Assembly (NCBI RefSeq): GCF_030445035.2
Contig: NC_080676.1
Location: forward strand, 14,918,940 to 14,982,939
DNA length: 64,000 nt
Direction of reading: 5' to 3'
Source of the DNA: Dasypus novemcinctus
Taxonomy: Eukaryota; Chordata; Mammalia; Cingulata; Dasypodidae
Both the position numbers and the translations under genes were made by a program. How positions within the stretch are numbered: position 1 is the stretch's first letter; each line of letters starts with the position of its first letter. Shown here piece after piece: positions 9,213 to 18,960 of this stretch. The notes beneath the pieces are model-generated. The model had not been told where the DNA came from, searched no databases, and saw only the letters and a program-made list of their open reading frames with translations.

Positions 9213-11101
9213 GGCTGTTGTGAGGAACGGCAATCGCGAGCCCAATGGTACCCTTTTCCACAGCGTGGGCATGGTGTGGGGGGGCCTCTCGGTCGGCGCA
9301 GTGCCTCGGCAGGGCGGGGAGCCGCTTGTTGAGGGCACTTGCGGATGAAATGACCAGGTTGACCGCATCGAAAGCAGGCAGAAGCAGAGGCAGAGGACAC
9401 AGCCATGGCGGAGGCAAAGGCAATAGTAAGCGCTTTAGTTTGAGGGTCAATATCTCGGCAGGCTAAGACCCACTCGTGTATCTGCTTGTCGCGAAGAGGG
9501 AGGATGACAGTCCGGAAGGGTGCGAGGCATCCGTCGAGAATAAGCTCTTTTGCTAACATAAATTGGGCGTCTTCATTGGTGATTTTCCGCTGACAGGCTT
9601 CTAGAACGCGTGCGACAAACGCGGGAAAGGTCTCTTGTGGGTCTTGAAGCATTTGCGCAAATTTGGTAGATTGCTTGGAGGAGACTAGTGAAAATGACCG
9701 CTGGACAAGGTTCTTTGCTCGTTGCCAAAACCCTGGATCTATATTGACATAAGACTGAGGATTAGCAAAGCCGTTGATTCCGGTGTAGGCGTCCGGTGGA
9801 TCTCTGACACCGATGCGGGCGTTCTCTGCTACTTGCTGCTCAACAGCATGCTGATAATAGGCACGCCATTCAAGAAACTGACCGGGCGGAAGGATGGCGC
9901 GGGCTAAGGAAATCCAGTCATAGGGGAGCGCAAGTTGAACTCCCAGTTCTTCTAACAATTGTTGGACATATGGGCTACCTATACCATCTTCTTTCATGGC
10001 CTTTCTCAGTGTCTTGATCTCTTCGGCCGTAAAGGGAAGCCAGGTCTGAGGGCGCTGTGGCGTAGGCAGCGGGTTGAGCGGGTAAAGCTGAGGGGCGGAA
10101 GGGTGCGCTCTTCCGGAGTCGCCGTTATATGGTGGTGGCGAGGGATGAGCGGTAGCGGGAAACAAGTGAGGGAGTGGCAGCTTAGCAGCGTCAAGGCGGC
10201 AACAAGCTGGTGGCGGGACCCTTTTGAGCGTCGGACAAGATGGCGGTGAAGCCACGTCATTTCCGGGAGCCGGCCAAGATGGCGGCGAAGTTACGTCACT
10301 TCTGGGGGCCGGCCAAGATGGCGGCGGAGTTACATCATTTCCGGGGGCCGGCCAAGATGGCGACGAAGCTACATCATTTCCGGGGGCCGGCCAAGATGGC
10401 GGCGAAGCTACATCATTTCCGGGGGCCGGCCAAGATGGCGGCGAAGCTACATCATTTCCGGGGGCCGGCCAAGATGGCGGCGAAGCTACATCATTTCCGG
10501 GGGCTGGCCCGGGGGATGACGAGACAGGAAGGGGCGGGTAAAGGCGAGAGGAAGCGCCTTTGTTCCCGCCGGCGGGCTCTAATCCGGGTGAGGAAGAAGC
10601 AGGAAGCACGCCATCTTGGGCAGGGGTGGAGGAAGGAGGAGGAGGTCCGCTATTCTGAGGAGCCACAGAAACGGTTTCTGTAGGCGGCGGGGAGCGCGAG
10701 CGGGGAGGCTCGCGCTCGAGAGCTGTGGCGAGCTGGTCAGACAGAGAATTCGTGTCTCTAAGATCATCGGGCTCATAATCATTGGGTTGTTTGATCGATT
10801 TGTCCCGGATGACTTCGGATGGTGCACCAAGGAGGCAGGCACGAACGGCCACAAGAGTAGGCAGCAGGCCGGGCGGAAAAGACCGCCTTTCATGCTCTAT
10901 GGCAGAGGTAACTCGATCTATTAGCCGTGAGTACGTGTCCGGGCTCCAGAGCTGGCAGGTGGCGAGCCACGGATTGAAGGGGAGTAGTAAGTCCCAATAT
11001 TTTTGGAGCTGTTTCAGGGAAACGCGAACCCCATTGGTATCAAGCAGGGCGGCTAAAAGCCGAACCTGAGGGGTATGGTGTGAAGAGAGGGAGGTGCCCA
11101 T
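9143..11101 (-). CDS. gag: Gag polyprotein (MA, proline-rich repeat region, CA, NC)
   Basis: This 652-residue structural polyprotein builds the particle. I start it at the ATG at 11101 because MGTSLS fits an N-myristoylation signal; an in-frame ATG 24 codons earlier (11173) lies in the leader. Residues 1-110 are the matrix-like part. Residues 199-289 hold seven copies of PAPGNDVASPPSW or a close variant. Late motifs PPPY (322-325) and PSAP (334-337) recruit NEDD4-type ligases and TSG101 in other retroviruses. A likely protease site is QLY/PLNP at 340/341, opening CA. The major homology region is near Q486-R498. NC has two CX2CX4HX4C knuckles (576-589 and 611-624), the usual betaretroviral number. 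The frame ends 63 bases after the slippery heptamer. No internal stop or frameshift. Confidence 0.95.
   Translation of the reverse strand: MGTSLSSHHTPQVRLLAALLDTNGVRVSLKQLQKYWDLLLPFNPWLATCQLWSPDTYSRLIDRVTSAIEHERRSFPPGLLPTLVAVRACLLGAPSEVIRDKSIKQPNDYEPDDLRDTNSLSDQLATALEREPPRSRSPPPTETVSVAPQNSGPPPPSSTPAQDGVLPASSSPGLEPAGGNKGASSRLYPPLPVSSSPGPAPGNDVASPPSWPAPGNDVASPPSWPAPGNDVASPPSWPAPGNDVASSPSWPAPGNDVTPPPSWPAPRSDVTSPPSWPAPGNDVASPPSCPTLKRVPPPACCRLDAAKLPLPHLFPATAHPSPPPYNGDSGRAHPSAPQLYPLNPLPTPQRPQTWLPFTAEEIKTLRKAMKEDGIGSPYVQQLLEELGVQLALPYDWISLARAILPPGQFLEWRAYYQHAVEQQVAENARIGVRDPPDAYTGINGFANPQSYVNIDPGFWQRAKNLVQRSFSLVSSKQSTKFAQMLQDPQETFPAFVARVLEACQRKITNEDAQFMLAKELILDGCLAPFRTVILPLRDKQIHEWVLACRDIDPQTKALTIAFASAMAVSSASASACFRCGQPGHFIRKCPQQAAPRPAEALRRPRGPPTPCPRCGKGYHWARDCRSSQQPLNFQRGRPQPLSQEAFKRAPKP
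9166..9212 (-). promoter_or_regulatory. -1 ribosomal frameshift site: TTTAAAC plus putative pseudoknot
   Basis: The heptamer TTTAAAC lies at 9212-9206, with TTA and AAC in the gag frame, and the pro-pol frame is exactly -1. After a 7-nt spacer (9205-9199) comes GGGGC (9198-9194), able to pair with GCCCC (9185-9181). The segment GGCCTC (9192-9187) can pair with GAGGCC (9172-9167). Together these form an H-type pseudoknot with stems of 5 and 6 bp, a 1-nt first loop and a third loop of about 8 nt. That topology resembles the compact pseudoknots known from betaretroviral frameshift sites. The heptamer and phase are seen directly; the fold is inferred. Confidence 0.85.
10235..10507 (-). repeat. 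39-bp minisatellite inside gag (7 units) with YY1-type motifs
   Basis: Seven head-to-tail 39-bp units encode PAPGNDVASPPSW or a close variant. The plus strand of every unit contains AAGATGGCG, starting at 10237, 10276, 10315, 10354, 10393, 10432 and 10471. On the coding strand this is CGCCATCTT, the core of the YY1 consensus. Most units also carry CCGGAAATGATGT, an ETS-like core followed by a degenerate CRE-like half. The first two units (+ strand order) have true ACGTCA at 10254 and 10293. Units are multiples of 3, so copy-number change keeps the frame. The array is GC- and CpG-rich. Confidence 0.93.
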
Positions 11102-11130
11102 AGTGGGAGAAGAAAAGACGGCGACGGGGT

Positions 11131-11140
11131 CCCTACCTGG
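11131..11140 (-). promoter_or_regulatory. Candidate major splice donor (CAG|GTAGGG)
   Basis: The minus strand reads CCAG|GTAGGG with the intron starting at 11136. It lies between the primer-binding site and the gag ATG (35 bases upstream of the ATG), where retroviral donors for env RNA normally sit. The call rests on the motif and position only. Confidence 0.55.
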
Positions 11141-11212
11141 AGAGCTGAAATGGTCGCCAGTAGACAACAGCAACAGCAGACAACAGGGGCCGTAAGGCGG
11201 TGGAAGGAAAGG

Positions 11213-11230
11213 ATCCCGGACGAGCCCCCA
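11213..11230 (-). promoter_or_regulatory. Primer-binding site, tRNA-Pro type
   Basis: The 18 bases TGGGGGCTCGTCCGGGAT on the minus strand, two bases after the 5' LTR, match the tRNA-Pro primer site used by many gammaretroviruses. Exogenous betaretroviruses mostly use tRNA-Lys, so the site does not follow the pol class. Confidence 0.93.
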
Positions 11231-11232
11231 AG

Positions 11233-11627
11233 TGTGGGCTCGCTGGCAGTGATTAGCGGCCCACGAGGTCCGGGCAGCCTTCCACGGCTCGGCGGGAAGC
11301 CCCTAGGCCAGCGCGTAGGCCTAGGTTCTCCAGGCGTGGGGGATGCGCGGTAAAAACCACGGAGACAGCCTGAGCGCAGGAACAAGTCTGCTTTATTGCG
11401 GAAATACACTTGGTTATATAGGGTTGGGTAGAGGGAGGGGCAGGAGCTGGGGCGGGTTAACTACGGGGCGGTAGTGGATAGGCGGAGTTGTGCAGGCGGC
11501 TATGAGGTAGGCAGTAGCCAGGGAAGAAGGCAGATTATATATTGGCAACGTGGGCGGGACTGGCGGGAAGGACAGCAACGGCTGGAGGAAGGAGATAACA
11601 AAGGCTGGGGGAAGGGATGCAGCAACA
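11233..11627 (-). repeat. Proviral 5' LTR (395 bp), promoter end
   Basis: TG at the right edge (11627 on the minus strand) and CA at 11233 delimit the LTR. U3 would be about 11627-11390. The TATATAA box is at 11420-11414 and AATAAA at 11397-11392, so initiation is expected near 11390 and R is short. It differs from the 3' LTR at 11293, 11344, 11446 and 11564 only. No ORF in the LTR looks like a superantigen. Confidence 0.95.
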
Positions 11628-11633
11628 TGCAAC
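11628..11633. repeat. Target-site duplication, right copy (TGCAAC)
   Basis: This is the partner of 2727-2732. The host sequence that continues from here is antisense LINE-1. Confidence 0.93.
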
Positions 11634-14600
11634 AACACTGATGACTTGACCCACTACTCTGTCCTCCCCTATTAAGAACCACCCACCCTCTCTTCTGTTT
11701 GAGAACATATCAGGCCTCCCCAGGCGGGAGTCCAACTCCTTCCCACACATTATGTTGGTCATCCCCACTGATACAACACACTGTAACAGAATGATCACTC
11801 ACATATTCTCTAGAAGATGGTCTTTGGTGTGCCTTATCCCAAATGTCACCCCCATCCAAATCCCTAAACCAGTAACCCTTCCATGTCATAATGCCAAAAA
11901 TGTTTTCTCAACATGGTAGTTTCAACCATCTATCCACCAATCCCAGGGGTCACATGGTCCCTTCCCCAACCCTCTCACCAGTTCCATGGACTATCCAACC
12001 CATCCTTCTGTGCCTACCCGCTGTCAAGCTTACACCACTTGACCCAATAGTATCCCTACACCTCTGTCATATTCCTTCACTGCACTACTACTCACTTCCA
12101 CCTTACTTATCATAGATTTCACCCACATAGGCATTGGGCTTACAGACTTCTTCTCCTACTCTATTTCCTGTAACTTATCTTCCAGACTCTATCTCTCTGA
12201 GTCTGCTCAATTTGCTTAATTCATATCAGAGACATCATGTAGTATTTGTCCTTCAATGTCTTGCTTGCTTTGTTCAACATAAGTTCCTCAAGATTCATCC
12301 ATGTTATCCCAGGTGTTAGTACTGTGTATTGCTTCCCACAGCTGAGTAATATTCTATTGTTTGGATATACCACCTTTTGTTTATCCCTTCATCTGTTATA
12401 GGCCTTTGGGTTGATTCCAACTTTTGCCAGTAATGAATAATGCCCATATGAACATTAGTGTGCATATATCTGTTCACGTCCTTGCTTTCAATTCTTCTGG
12501 GTATGTACCCAACAGTGGAATTGCTGGGTCATATGGCAGATCTATAGTTAGTTTTTTTTTTTTTTTTGAGGAACCACCAAACTGTCCTCCACAATGGCTG
12601 GACCATTCTACAATCCCACAAGCAGTGGATGAGGGTTCCCATTCGTTCACATCCTCTCCAACACTTGTAGTTCTGTTTATTATTTTTAAATGGCCACCAG
12701 TCTTATCAGTGTAAGATAGTATCTCATTGTAGTTTTGATTTGCGCTTCCCTAATAGCAAGTGATGTTGAGCACTTTTTCATGTGCTTTTTAGCCATTTGT
12801 ATTTCCTTCTTTGGAGAAGTGTCCGTTCAAGTTGCTTGCCCATTTTTTAAATGGGTTGTCTGTCTTTTTATTTTTAGGTTATAGGATTTCTTTATATATG
12901 CTGGATATTAAGCTCCTATCAGATATATGGTTATCAAATATTTCAGCTTATTGGGTAGGCTGTCTTTTCACTTTCTTGACAAACTCCTTTGAGGTACAAA
13001 AGGTTTTAATTTTTTCTTTTTTAATTTTTGAGGAGGTCTCATTTATCTATTTTTTCTTTTGCTGCTTGTGCTTTGGGTATGAAGTTCATGAAGCCATTTC
13101 CTATTACAAGTCCTGTAGATGCTTCCCTACATTATCTTCCAATGTCTCTATGGTCTCGGTTCTTATATTTAGATCTTTGATCCATCTTGAGTTAATTTTT
13201 GTATAAAGTGTGAGATGCTATTCCTCTCTCATTCTTTTGGATATGGATATCCAGTTATCCAAGCACCATTTGTTGAAGAGGTCATTCTCTCCCAGTTGAG
13301 TGGGTTTGGTGGTCTTGTTAAATATCAGATGACTCTATATGTGAAAACCTATATCAGAACTCTCAATTCAGTTACATTGGTCAGTATGTCTATCCTTGTT
13401 CGGATACCATGCAGTTTTGACAACTGTAGCTGTGTAGTATGTTTTAAAGTCAGGTTGTGTGATTCCTCCAATTTCTTTTTTCTTTTTCAATATGTCTTTG
13501 GCTATTCAAGGCCTCTTTGCCTTCCAAATAAATTTCATAGTTAATTTTTTCAATTCAGTAGAAAATGCTGTGTTGATTTGTATTGGAATTGTATTGGAAT
13601 TAAATCTGTAGATTAATTGTATTAATCTGTAGATTAATTTGTATTGAATTGTATTGGAATTAAATCTGTAGATTAATTTGGGTAGGATAGACATCTTAAT
13701 GTTGTTTAGTCTTCCTATCTATGAACAGGGAATATTCTTCCATTTATTTATGTCTTCTTTGGTTTCCTTTAATAGTGTTGTGTAGTTTTCTGTGTATAAG
13801 TCTTTTACATCTTTTTTTAAATTTATTCTTAGGTATTTGATTATTTTAGCTACTATTGTAAATGGTATTTTTTTCTTGATTTCTCCCTCAGATTGCTCAT
13901 TAATGGTGTACAGAATTGCTACTGACATTTGTGCATTGATCTTATAACCCGCAACTTTACTAAACTCATTTATAATTTCTAGAAGCTTTGTTGTAGGTTT
14001 CTCAGGGTTTCTATGTATAGGATCATCTTGTCTGGAAATAGTGAAATTTTACTTCTTCCTTTCCAATTTGAATGCCTTTTATATCTTTTTCTTGCCTCAA
14101 TGCCTGAGCAAGTACTTCTAACACAATTAAATAGGAGCAGTGATAGCAGGCATCCTTGTCTTTGTTCCAATCTTAGAGGGAAAGCTTTTAGGATTTCATA
14201 ATTGTATATGATGTTAGCTGTGGGTATTTCATATATTACCTTTATCATGTTCAGAAAGTTTCTTTCTATTCCAAACTTCTGCAGTGTTTTTATCAGGCAA
14301 GTGTGCTGCATTTTGCCAAATGCTTTTCCTGTGTATATAGAGATGATCAGGTGATTTTTTTCTTTCATCTGTTTATGTGGTATATTACATTGATTGATTT
14401 TCTTATGTTGAACCATCTTTGCATATCCAGAATGAAACCCACTTGGTTATGGTGCAATTCATTTGATGTGCTGTTGAATATGATCAGCAAGTATTTTGTT
14501 GAGGACTTTAGCACCTAAGTTCATTAGTGAGCTTGGTCTGTAATTTTCTTTTCTTGTAGCATCTTTTTCTGGCTTTGGTATTAGGGTAATTTTGACACCA

Positions 14601-15890
14601 TAGAATGAGTCCAGTAATGTTCCTTCTACATCTATGTTTTGGAAGAATTTAAGCAGGATTTGTGCTAGTTCTTTATGGAATGTTTGGTAGAAATCACCTG
14701 TGAAGCTATCTGGTCCTGGGCTCATCTTAGTTGGGAGGTTGTTGATGACTGATTCTATCTCTTTATTTGTGATTGGTCTGTTGAGTTAATCAATTTCTTC
14801 TTTTGTCAATGTAGGCAGTTTGTGTGTTTCTAAGAATTTGTCCATTTCCTCTAAATTATCCTTCTTTTTTGGATATAATTTTTCAAAGTATCCTCTTATG
14901 ATACTTTTTATTTCTGTGGGGTCAGTGGTGGTATCTCCTTCCTCATTTCTTATTTTGTATATTTGCATCTTCTCTCTTTTTCTTTATTAGTCTAGCCAAG
15001 GGTTTGTCAATTTTAATGATCTTCTCAAAGAACCAGCTTTTGACTTTATTTTTTCTAATGCTTTCCTATTTTCTATTTCATTTACTTCTGCTCGAATCTT
15101 TGTAATTCCTCCTTTCTACTTCCTTTGGGTTTAGTTTGAGATTCTTTTTCTAATTCTTCCAGGTGTGCAGTTAGGTCTTCGATTTTAGCTCTTTCTTCTT
15201 TTTTGATATAAGCTTTTATGGCTATGAATTTCCCTCTCAGTACAGTTTTTGCTGCATCCCTTAAGCTGTGATATGTTGTGTTGTCACTTTCATTTGTTTC
15301 AAGGTAGTTACTGATTTCTTCTGAGATTTCCTACTTGATCCACTGTTTGTCTAAGACTGTATTAACTTCCATATCTTTGTGCCTAATATGGTTCTCTGGC
15401 TCTTACTTATTTCCAGCTTCATTCCATTGTGGTCAAAGAACTTTCTTTTATACTTTTAATGTTTCTGAGTTCATTGAGAATTTTTCTGTGGCCTAACATG
15501 TGGCTTATCTTGGAAAATGATCCATGTGCAAAGAATGTATATCCTGCTGTATATGGGTGTAGTGTTCTGTATATGTCTATTAGGTTCAGATCCTCTAATG
15601 TAATATTCAAAGTCTTTGTATCCTTATTGATTCTCTGATGAGATGTTCTGTCTAATGGTGATAACGGTGTATTAAATTCCCCCACTATAATTGTAGAGGC
15701 ATCTATTTCTCCACTTAATTTTTCCAGTGTTAATTTCATGTATTTTGATGCACTGTGGTTAGGTGCATAAATTTTTATGACTGTTTTTTCTTCTTGAAAG
15801 TTTACTCCTTTTACTAATATATAGTGTCCATCTTTGTCTCTTACGACAGTTTTTCATTTAAAGTCTGTTTTGTCCAATATTGGAATAGCT
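11634..15890 (-). mobile_element. LINE-1, 5'-truncated, antisense, with decayed ORF2
   Basis: From 11634 to about 12700 the sequence is L1 3' UTR and ORF2 3' end in complement ('ggaattgctgggtcatatgg' at 12519). ORF2 remnants continue to 15890. The minus-strand piece at 14725-14459 reads as reverse transcriptase, and that at 15739-15419 as the endonuclease region (IVGEFNTPLSP). The frames are broken by many stops and shifts, so it is dead. A small AT-rich tandem expansion ('attaaatctgtagatta' units) sits at about 13570-13680. The 5' end is cut inside the endonuclease part, where a SINE is inserted. The provirus landed in the 3' part of this region. Confidence 0.85.
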
Positions 15891-16237
15891 GGGGGAAACA
15901 GATGTGACTCAACCATTTGGGCTCCCATCTACCATATAGGAGGTTTCAGGGTTCAATGCTCAGGGCCTCCTGGTGAGGACAAGCTGGCCCATGCAGTGAG
16001 CTGGCCCACGTGGAGTGCCAGCCCATGCAGGAATGCCACCCCATGCAAGAGAGCTGGCCAACGTGGAGAGCTGGCTCAGCAAGATAATGCAACAAGAGAC
16101 ACTGAGGAAAGAAATTAAGAAGATGTAGCAGAACAGGGAGTTGAGGTGGCAAAAAGACTAATTGCCTCTCTCTCATTCCAGAAGAGCCAAGGGTGGGGGA
16201 AGAACTAAAGTAAATCTTTAAAAAAAAAAAAAAAAAA
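15891..16237 (+). mobile_element. DAS-type SINE in the LINE-1
   Basis: A tRNA-like head ('ccatttgggctcccatctaccatataggagg', 'gggttcaatgctc') is followed by the GC-rich body and an A-tail at about 16219-16237. The 8-bp duplication 'gaatagct' (15883-15890 and 16238-16245) frames it. Confidence 0.8.
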
Positions 16238-16257
16238 GAATAGCTAGTGCCCCCATT

Positions 16258-16655
16258 ATTGGGAAGCAGTTGTGGTTCAAGCAGTTGTGCACCTGTCTAC
16301 TTCATGGAAGGTCCTGGGTTCGGTTCTCGGTGCCTCTTAAAGAAAATGAGCAAGACGGTGAGCTGGTGCAACAATCTGACACAGTAAAATGATGCAATGA
16401 GATGACACAAGGGAGAATAACGATGGGGAAACACAATGGGAGGCACAGTAAGTGGGAGTAAGGGTGGCTCAAGTCATTGGTCACCTCCTTTCTTTCTGGG
16501 AGGTTTAGAATTTGGGCCCTGGTACCTTCTAAAAAGAAAATGAGTAAACAAAGAAGAGACACACAGAGTAGATAGTGAGCACAAAACATCAGGAATTGGG
16601 GGTGAAATAAATAAATAAATAAAATCTTAAAAAATAAATAAAATAAAATTTCAAA
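16258..16655 (+). mobile_element. Diverged DAS-type SINE
   Basis: It starts 'gggaagcagttgtggttcaagcag', has the B-box-like 'gggttcggttctc', and ends in an 'aaataaataaat' tail at 16605-16650. The body is more diverged than in neighbouring copies. Confidence 0.65.
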
Positions 16656-16799
16656 TATATTTAAATAACAATAAAATGTTTAGAAAAGCATGTAGGAGAT
16701 TTCCTATATAACTTAATTGAGGACACATTCTTAGGCAAAAAAAGAAATCCAGAATCTATGAAAGAAAAGATAGACATATCCACTAAATGTCTATTATAG

Positions 16800-17333
16800 G
16801 GAAGCAGATTTGGCTTAATGGATAGAGTGTCTGCCTACCACATGGGAGGCCCAGGGTTCAAACCCAGGGCCTCCTGACCCATGTGATGAGCTGGCCCATG
16901 CACAGAGCTGATACGCACAAGAAGTGCCATGCCATGCAGGGGTGTCCCCCACATAGGGGAGCTCCACGCGCAAGGAGTGCACCCCATAAGAAGAGCTGCC
17001 CAGCATGAAAAAAGTGCAGACTGCCCAGGAGTGGCACCATACACATAGGGAGCGGATGCAGCAAGATGATGCAACAAAAAGAGACAGATTCCCAGTGCCA
17101 CTGACAAGAATGCAAGCGGATACAGAAGAACACACAGTGAATGTCTCATGATGATGGAGAAGGTTGTTGTTATGGGGGGAGGAGTGGGTGAGGGAGGTGG
17201 GGATATATGGGGACGTCATATTTTTTGAATGTAGCATTAAAAAAATAAAGACCAAAAAATGACATTACATTTTAAAAAAAACCTTTATAGATAGACCCAA
17301 AAAAATTTTACTTAACTTTAAAAAAAAGAAAAA
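16800..17333 (+). mobile_element. DAS-type SINE joined to a LINE-1 3' tail, one target duplication
   Basis: The SINE part (16800 to about 17145) has 'gcctaccacatgggaggcc' and 'ggttcaaaccc'. It then runs into 'gatgatggagaaggttgttg' and a G-rich, 'ggatatatggggac' segment that resembles the LINE-1 3' ends at 39.7, 56.3 and 60.5 kb. The 11-bp duplication 'gtctattatag' at 16789-16799 and 17334-17344 encloses both parts. Confidence 0.7.
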
Positions 17334-17828
17334 GTCTATTATAGACTAGAAATTTTAAAAGGCAAGATTTAGAGGGAAGAGTGATAATAAAGCTATAAAA
17401 AATATCAGAATTGAAAATATTTTCAATGATAATATCAAAAACATAATAATATGTAAAATCTATATTGTTTTCATAAAGTAACAAGGAAAAGAAAATGGGT
17501 AAAGAATAAGAAGAAGCAATTAGTAAAAGACCAGCAAAGACTAAAAGACACTCAAGCTCACTACTTGTCAGGGAAAAATGTTAAGAAACAATGAAGTATC
17601 ACTTAGTGTGGTAAACGTTAAAAAAAGTCACAGGATAATGAGAATAAAAGGAAAACTTTGCTCTCACTGGTAGAAACGTAGATTATTTCAGCCATTTAGG
17701 AAAAAAAAAATCTGACAGTATCTCCTAAATTTTTGAGAGAAAAATCCCACTCTTGAGCAATTAATCTAAATAATGAAGTCACCAGCATGTAAGCATAAAG
17801 TAATTAAGGGAGATGGGTAGTTACTTTT

Positions 17829-18123
17829 TTTTTTTAATTTATTTTTTCTTTATTCCCCCCACCCCCTCACAGCTTGCTGATTGCCTGGTCTCTGTGTCCA
17901 TTTTCTGCACACTCTTCTGTTTTTTCTTTTGTTGGTTTGCTTTTGCTTGTTTCCCTTTTCTTTTTGTTGTATCACCTTGCTGAGTCGACTCTGCAGTGCC
18001 CGAGCCTGAGGCTTTCCACAGTGTGTGGACGAGCCTGCCTTCACAAGGAGGCCCTGGTACGCGAACCCAGGACCTCCCCCATGGTAGACAAGAGCCCAAC
18101 TGATGGAGCCACAGCCAATCCCT
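17829..18123 (-). mobile_element. DAS-type SINE
   Basis: Complement orientation, poly(T) at 17829-17850. The 13-bp duplication 'ggtagttactttt' is at 17816-17828 and 18124-18136. The body reads 'ctgagtcgactctgcagtgcccgagcc' in the middle. Confidence 0.8.
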
Positions 18124-18224
18124 GGTAGTTACTTTTTATAAATGTATAATTGCATTTTAAAAATATTTTCTCAAATGACCTCTTTTCTTTTGTAATTTGG
18201 AAAACTTCCAGCTAAGTATATTCT

Positions 18225-18960
18225 CAGTGAGAAAATAAGAAGAATATCTTATATTTATATAGTACTTATTATGAACTAATCACTACTAGCACTGTATAGA
18301 CATTAACTCAGAGATTCTTAACCTTTTTTGTTCCATGGACCCCTTTGCCAGTCAGATGAAAACCACAGACTGCTTATCAGAATGTATCAGCAGATAGTTT
18401 TATGACACTCAACATCGGCATGTCTTTAAATTAAGTTTTAAGATTATTCAAAATTACATTTTAAAACTTCCCCATAATTTCAATACCTGATACCCTAACA
18501 TGGTTCAACATCTGTCCAAATAGTCATTTTTGGCAAACATTTAGAAATTCAAGTTTTCTCACAGCATCATAAAACCATCTCCACCATCCTTCCCAACCTT
18601 TTTGCAGACAGTTATCCACTGTACTCAGAACATGCTACATCAAAATAAAAACCATACTAAGTCCACACTCTACTTGTATTATTTTTAGATATATCACACC
18701 CATAGCAACACATCCCCACAAGAATAACAATTTTTGAATTTTCAATTCAAGCTCATGGACCACCTGAAATCTTTCCAAGGATCCCTTGGGGATCCGTGAA
18801 CCCCTGCATTAACTCATATTTTTAACAACCTTAGAGGTTGAGTACTAGTATTACTTTTTAACAAGAGTTGTTCAAAAACACATAGTGGGTAAGTGGTAGA
18901 GATAGAATTTGGATGTAGGTGGTAAATCTAATATCAAAATCTTCACTGTTAATCACTCCT
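18225..18960 (-). mobile_element. MIR SINE, split by a hAT element
   Basis: Left part 18225-18308 ('ctagcactgtatagacattaact') and right part 18815-18960 ('cacatagtgggtaagtggtagag') give a MIR in complement orientation once the insertion at 18309-18806 is set aside. Confidence 0.6.
18309..18806. mobile_element. Non-autonomous hAT DNA transposon with 8-bp duplication
   Basis: The ends are inverted repeats (CAGAGATTCTTAACC... and ...GTGAACCCCTG). The 8 bp 'cattaact' occurs on both sides (18301-18308 and 18807-18814), the hallmark length for hAT transposases. The interior is non-coding. A relative is at 57222-57568. Confidence 0.8.

Larger units (their letters stand above)
2733..11627 (-). mobile_element. 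Full-length class II endogenous retrovirus, LTR-gag-pro-pol-env-LTR
   Basis: An 8,895-bp provirus is bounded by TG...CA LTRs and a 6-bp target duplication. It contains gag, a pro-pol frame reached by -1 frameshift, and env, each without an internal stop. Betaretrovirus-like traits are the two Gag zinc knuckles, the PPPY plus PSAP pair, the YMDD box in RT and the 6-bp duplication. Traits unlike typical members are the tRNA-Pro primer site, the fused pro-pol frame, the absence of dUTPase, and a gamma/type D-like Env. LTR divergence is 4/395, about 1%. At an assumed neutral rate near 2e-9 per site per year that is roughly 2 million years, and less if CpG decay is allowed for. The 3' noncoding part between env and the LTR (3128-3463) shows no convincing gene. 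Transcription runs right to left in window coordinates. Confidence 0.96.

Noticed and set aside
10224-10683. Plus-strand frames of 105 and 147 codons over the gag minisatellite
   Set aside because: They are antisense reflections of the 39-bp repeat, with no independent support.
9143-11173. Upstream in-frame ATG at 11173 as gag start
   Set aside because: It would place 24 residues of leader before MGTSLS and abolish the N-terminal myristoylation signal; the candidate splice donor also falls in this part.
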